A stretch of 61,308 nucleotides of DNA from Pseudoxanthomonas suwonensis (lineage in GTDB: Bacteria > Pseudomonadota > Gammaproteobacteria > Xanthomonadales > Xanthomonadaceae): contig QFNC01000014.1 in the NCBI GenBank assembly GCA_003240695.1, forward strand, positions 1 through 61,308, in the 5' to 3' direction. Every line of letters starts with the position of its first letter. Position 1 is the stretch's first letter. The notes beneath the pieces are model-generated. The model did no database searches, was not told the origin of the DNA, and was given only the letters and a program-made list of their open reading frames with translations. The translations under genes and the position numbers were made by a program. Shown one piece after another: positions 60,986 to 61,308 of this stretch.

Positions 60986-61308
60986 TCAAAGCGCTCTGAT
61001 ACATGGATTTCAGCGCCAAGTCGCCTGATCGATCTGGATGTGATCACTTTTGCGCCATTTTCGGCGGTTTTCGACGGGTTTCCCCGTCCACCAGGCGGAT
61101 TTACCCCGCCGGCAGCAACAAGCGTCGTCGCGCCATCCACAGGTTCGACAACGCGAACAATGTCAGCATCTGCGCCGCGTTCTTCGCCAGCCCGCGGTAG
61201 CGCACCTTCGTGTAGCCGAACTGCCGCTTCACCACCCGGAACGGGTGCTCCACCTTTGCCCGCACGCTGGCCTTGAAGTGCTCCCAGCGCTCGGCGTATT
61301 TGCGCTCG
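60975..61308 (-). mobile_element. IS5-family insertion sequence (one end; continues beyond the window)
   Basis: The element begins with GGAAGGTCTGATCAAAGC directly after CTAG (60971-60974). IS5 itself ends in GGAAGGT and targets YTAR/CTAG, so the four-base target copy and terminal repeat fit the family. The transposase reads leftwards into this end and stops at 61101. The other end and second CTAG lie outside. Confidence 0.82.
61101..61308 (-). CDS. IS5-family transposase, C-terminal part
   Basis: Sixty-eight codons of the C-terminus are visible (ERKYAERWEHFKASVRAKVE, then HPFRVVKRQFGYTKVRYRGL, then AKNAAQMLTLFALSNLW). The block with conserved Arg, Glu and Lys residues around RAKVEHPFRVVKRQFG is the IS5/IS1182-type DDE end with the catalytic Glu. 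The N-terminus is beyond base 61308. Confidence 0.88.
   Translation of the reverse strand, partial: ERKYAERWEHFKASVRAKVEHPFRVVKRQFGYTKVRYRGLAKNAAQMLTLFALSNLWMARRRLLLPAG

Overview
The window is high-GC chromosomal DNA whose gene content and order point to a gammaproteobacterium of the Xanthomonadaceae/Lysobacteraceae. Markers are the hpf-hprK-rapZ-EIIA(Man)-HPr-EI-mgtE block, the metK / ahcY (with SAH riboswitch) / metF methyl-cycle genes, a Fur-boxed hemP plus TonB receptor plus DUF6607 operon, an EstA-type GDSL autotransporter, and a two-domain PlsC/GNAT 'hemolysin'. I cannot name the genus.

Both ends are accessory DNA. Bases 1-3840 hold the tail of a polymorphic (Rhs-like) toxin with a nucleotidyltransferase-like tip and a candidate immunity gene. 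Next comes a second, orphan Rhs tip with its own candidate toxin and immunity genes. That tip is bracketed by two decayed, same-strand copies of an XRE regulator gene, each followed by a similar terminator hairpin. A dead ParDE/RelBE-like toxin-antitoxin locus follows. At the right end an AT-richer GNAT-like gene is cut by an IS5-family element at a CTAG target; the transposase runs off the window.

The middle is mostly housekeeping. A cobalamin riboswitch precedes btuB. On the minus strand follow an FKBP isomerase, yqgE, ruvX and pyrB. Then come the regulatory PTS block and mgtE, lemA with an M48 protease, a class-C beta-lactamase-like hydrolase, a lysine/alanine-rich histone-H1-like protein, gcvT/gcvH, and a heme-uptake operon behind a Fur box. 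These are followed by a degenerate GGDEF gene, a nucleoside permease with ribokinase, dusB, and a tandem-repeat glycine-zipper protein.

The right half carries metK, acs, an OmpA-like lipoprotein with glycine-rich repeats, a SEC-C protein, ahcY, metF, ilvE, a two-component system, rimK and a tRNA-Gly(CCC). It ends with estA-like, thiS/thiG, trmB, an SLC13 permease, a Rieske protein, an FAH-family hydrolase, mscL and an M28 peptidase. metK, ahcY and metF form the S-adenosylmethionine/methyl cycle and share similar -10 regions; ahcY is read under an SAH riboswitch.

The most unusual property is the number of broken genes in an otherwise normal chromosome: two XRE copies, an antitoxin and toxin, a GGDEF gene, a PlsC/GNAT gene that appears to have lost three internal blocks, an EF-G N-terminus, an S9 peptidase C-terminus, and the IS-cut GNAT gene. 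No CRISPR array, phage or integrase was seen.
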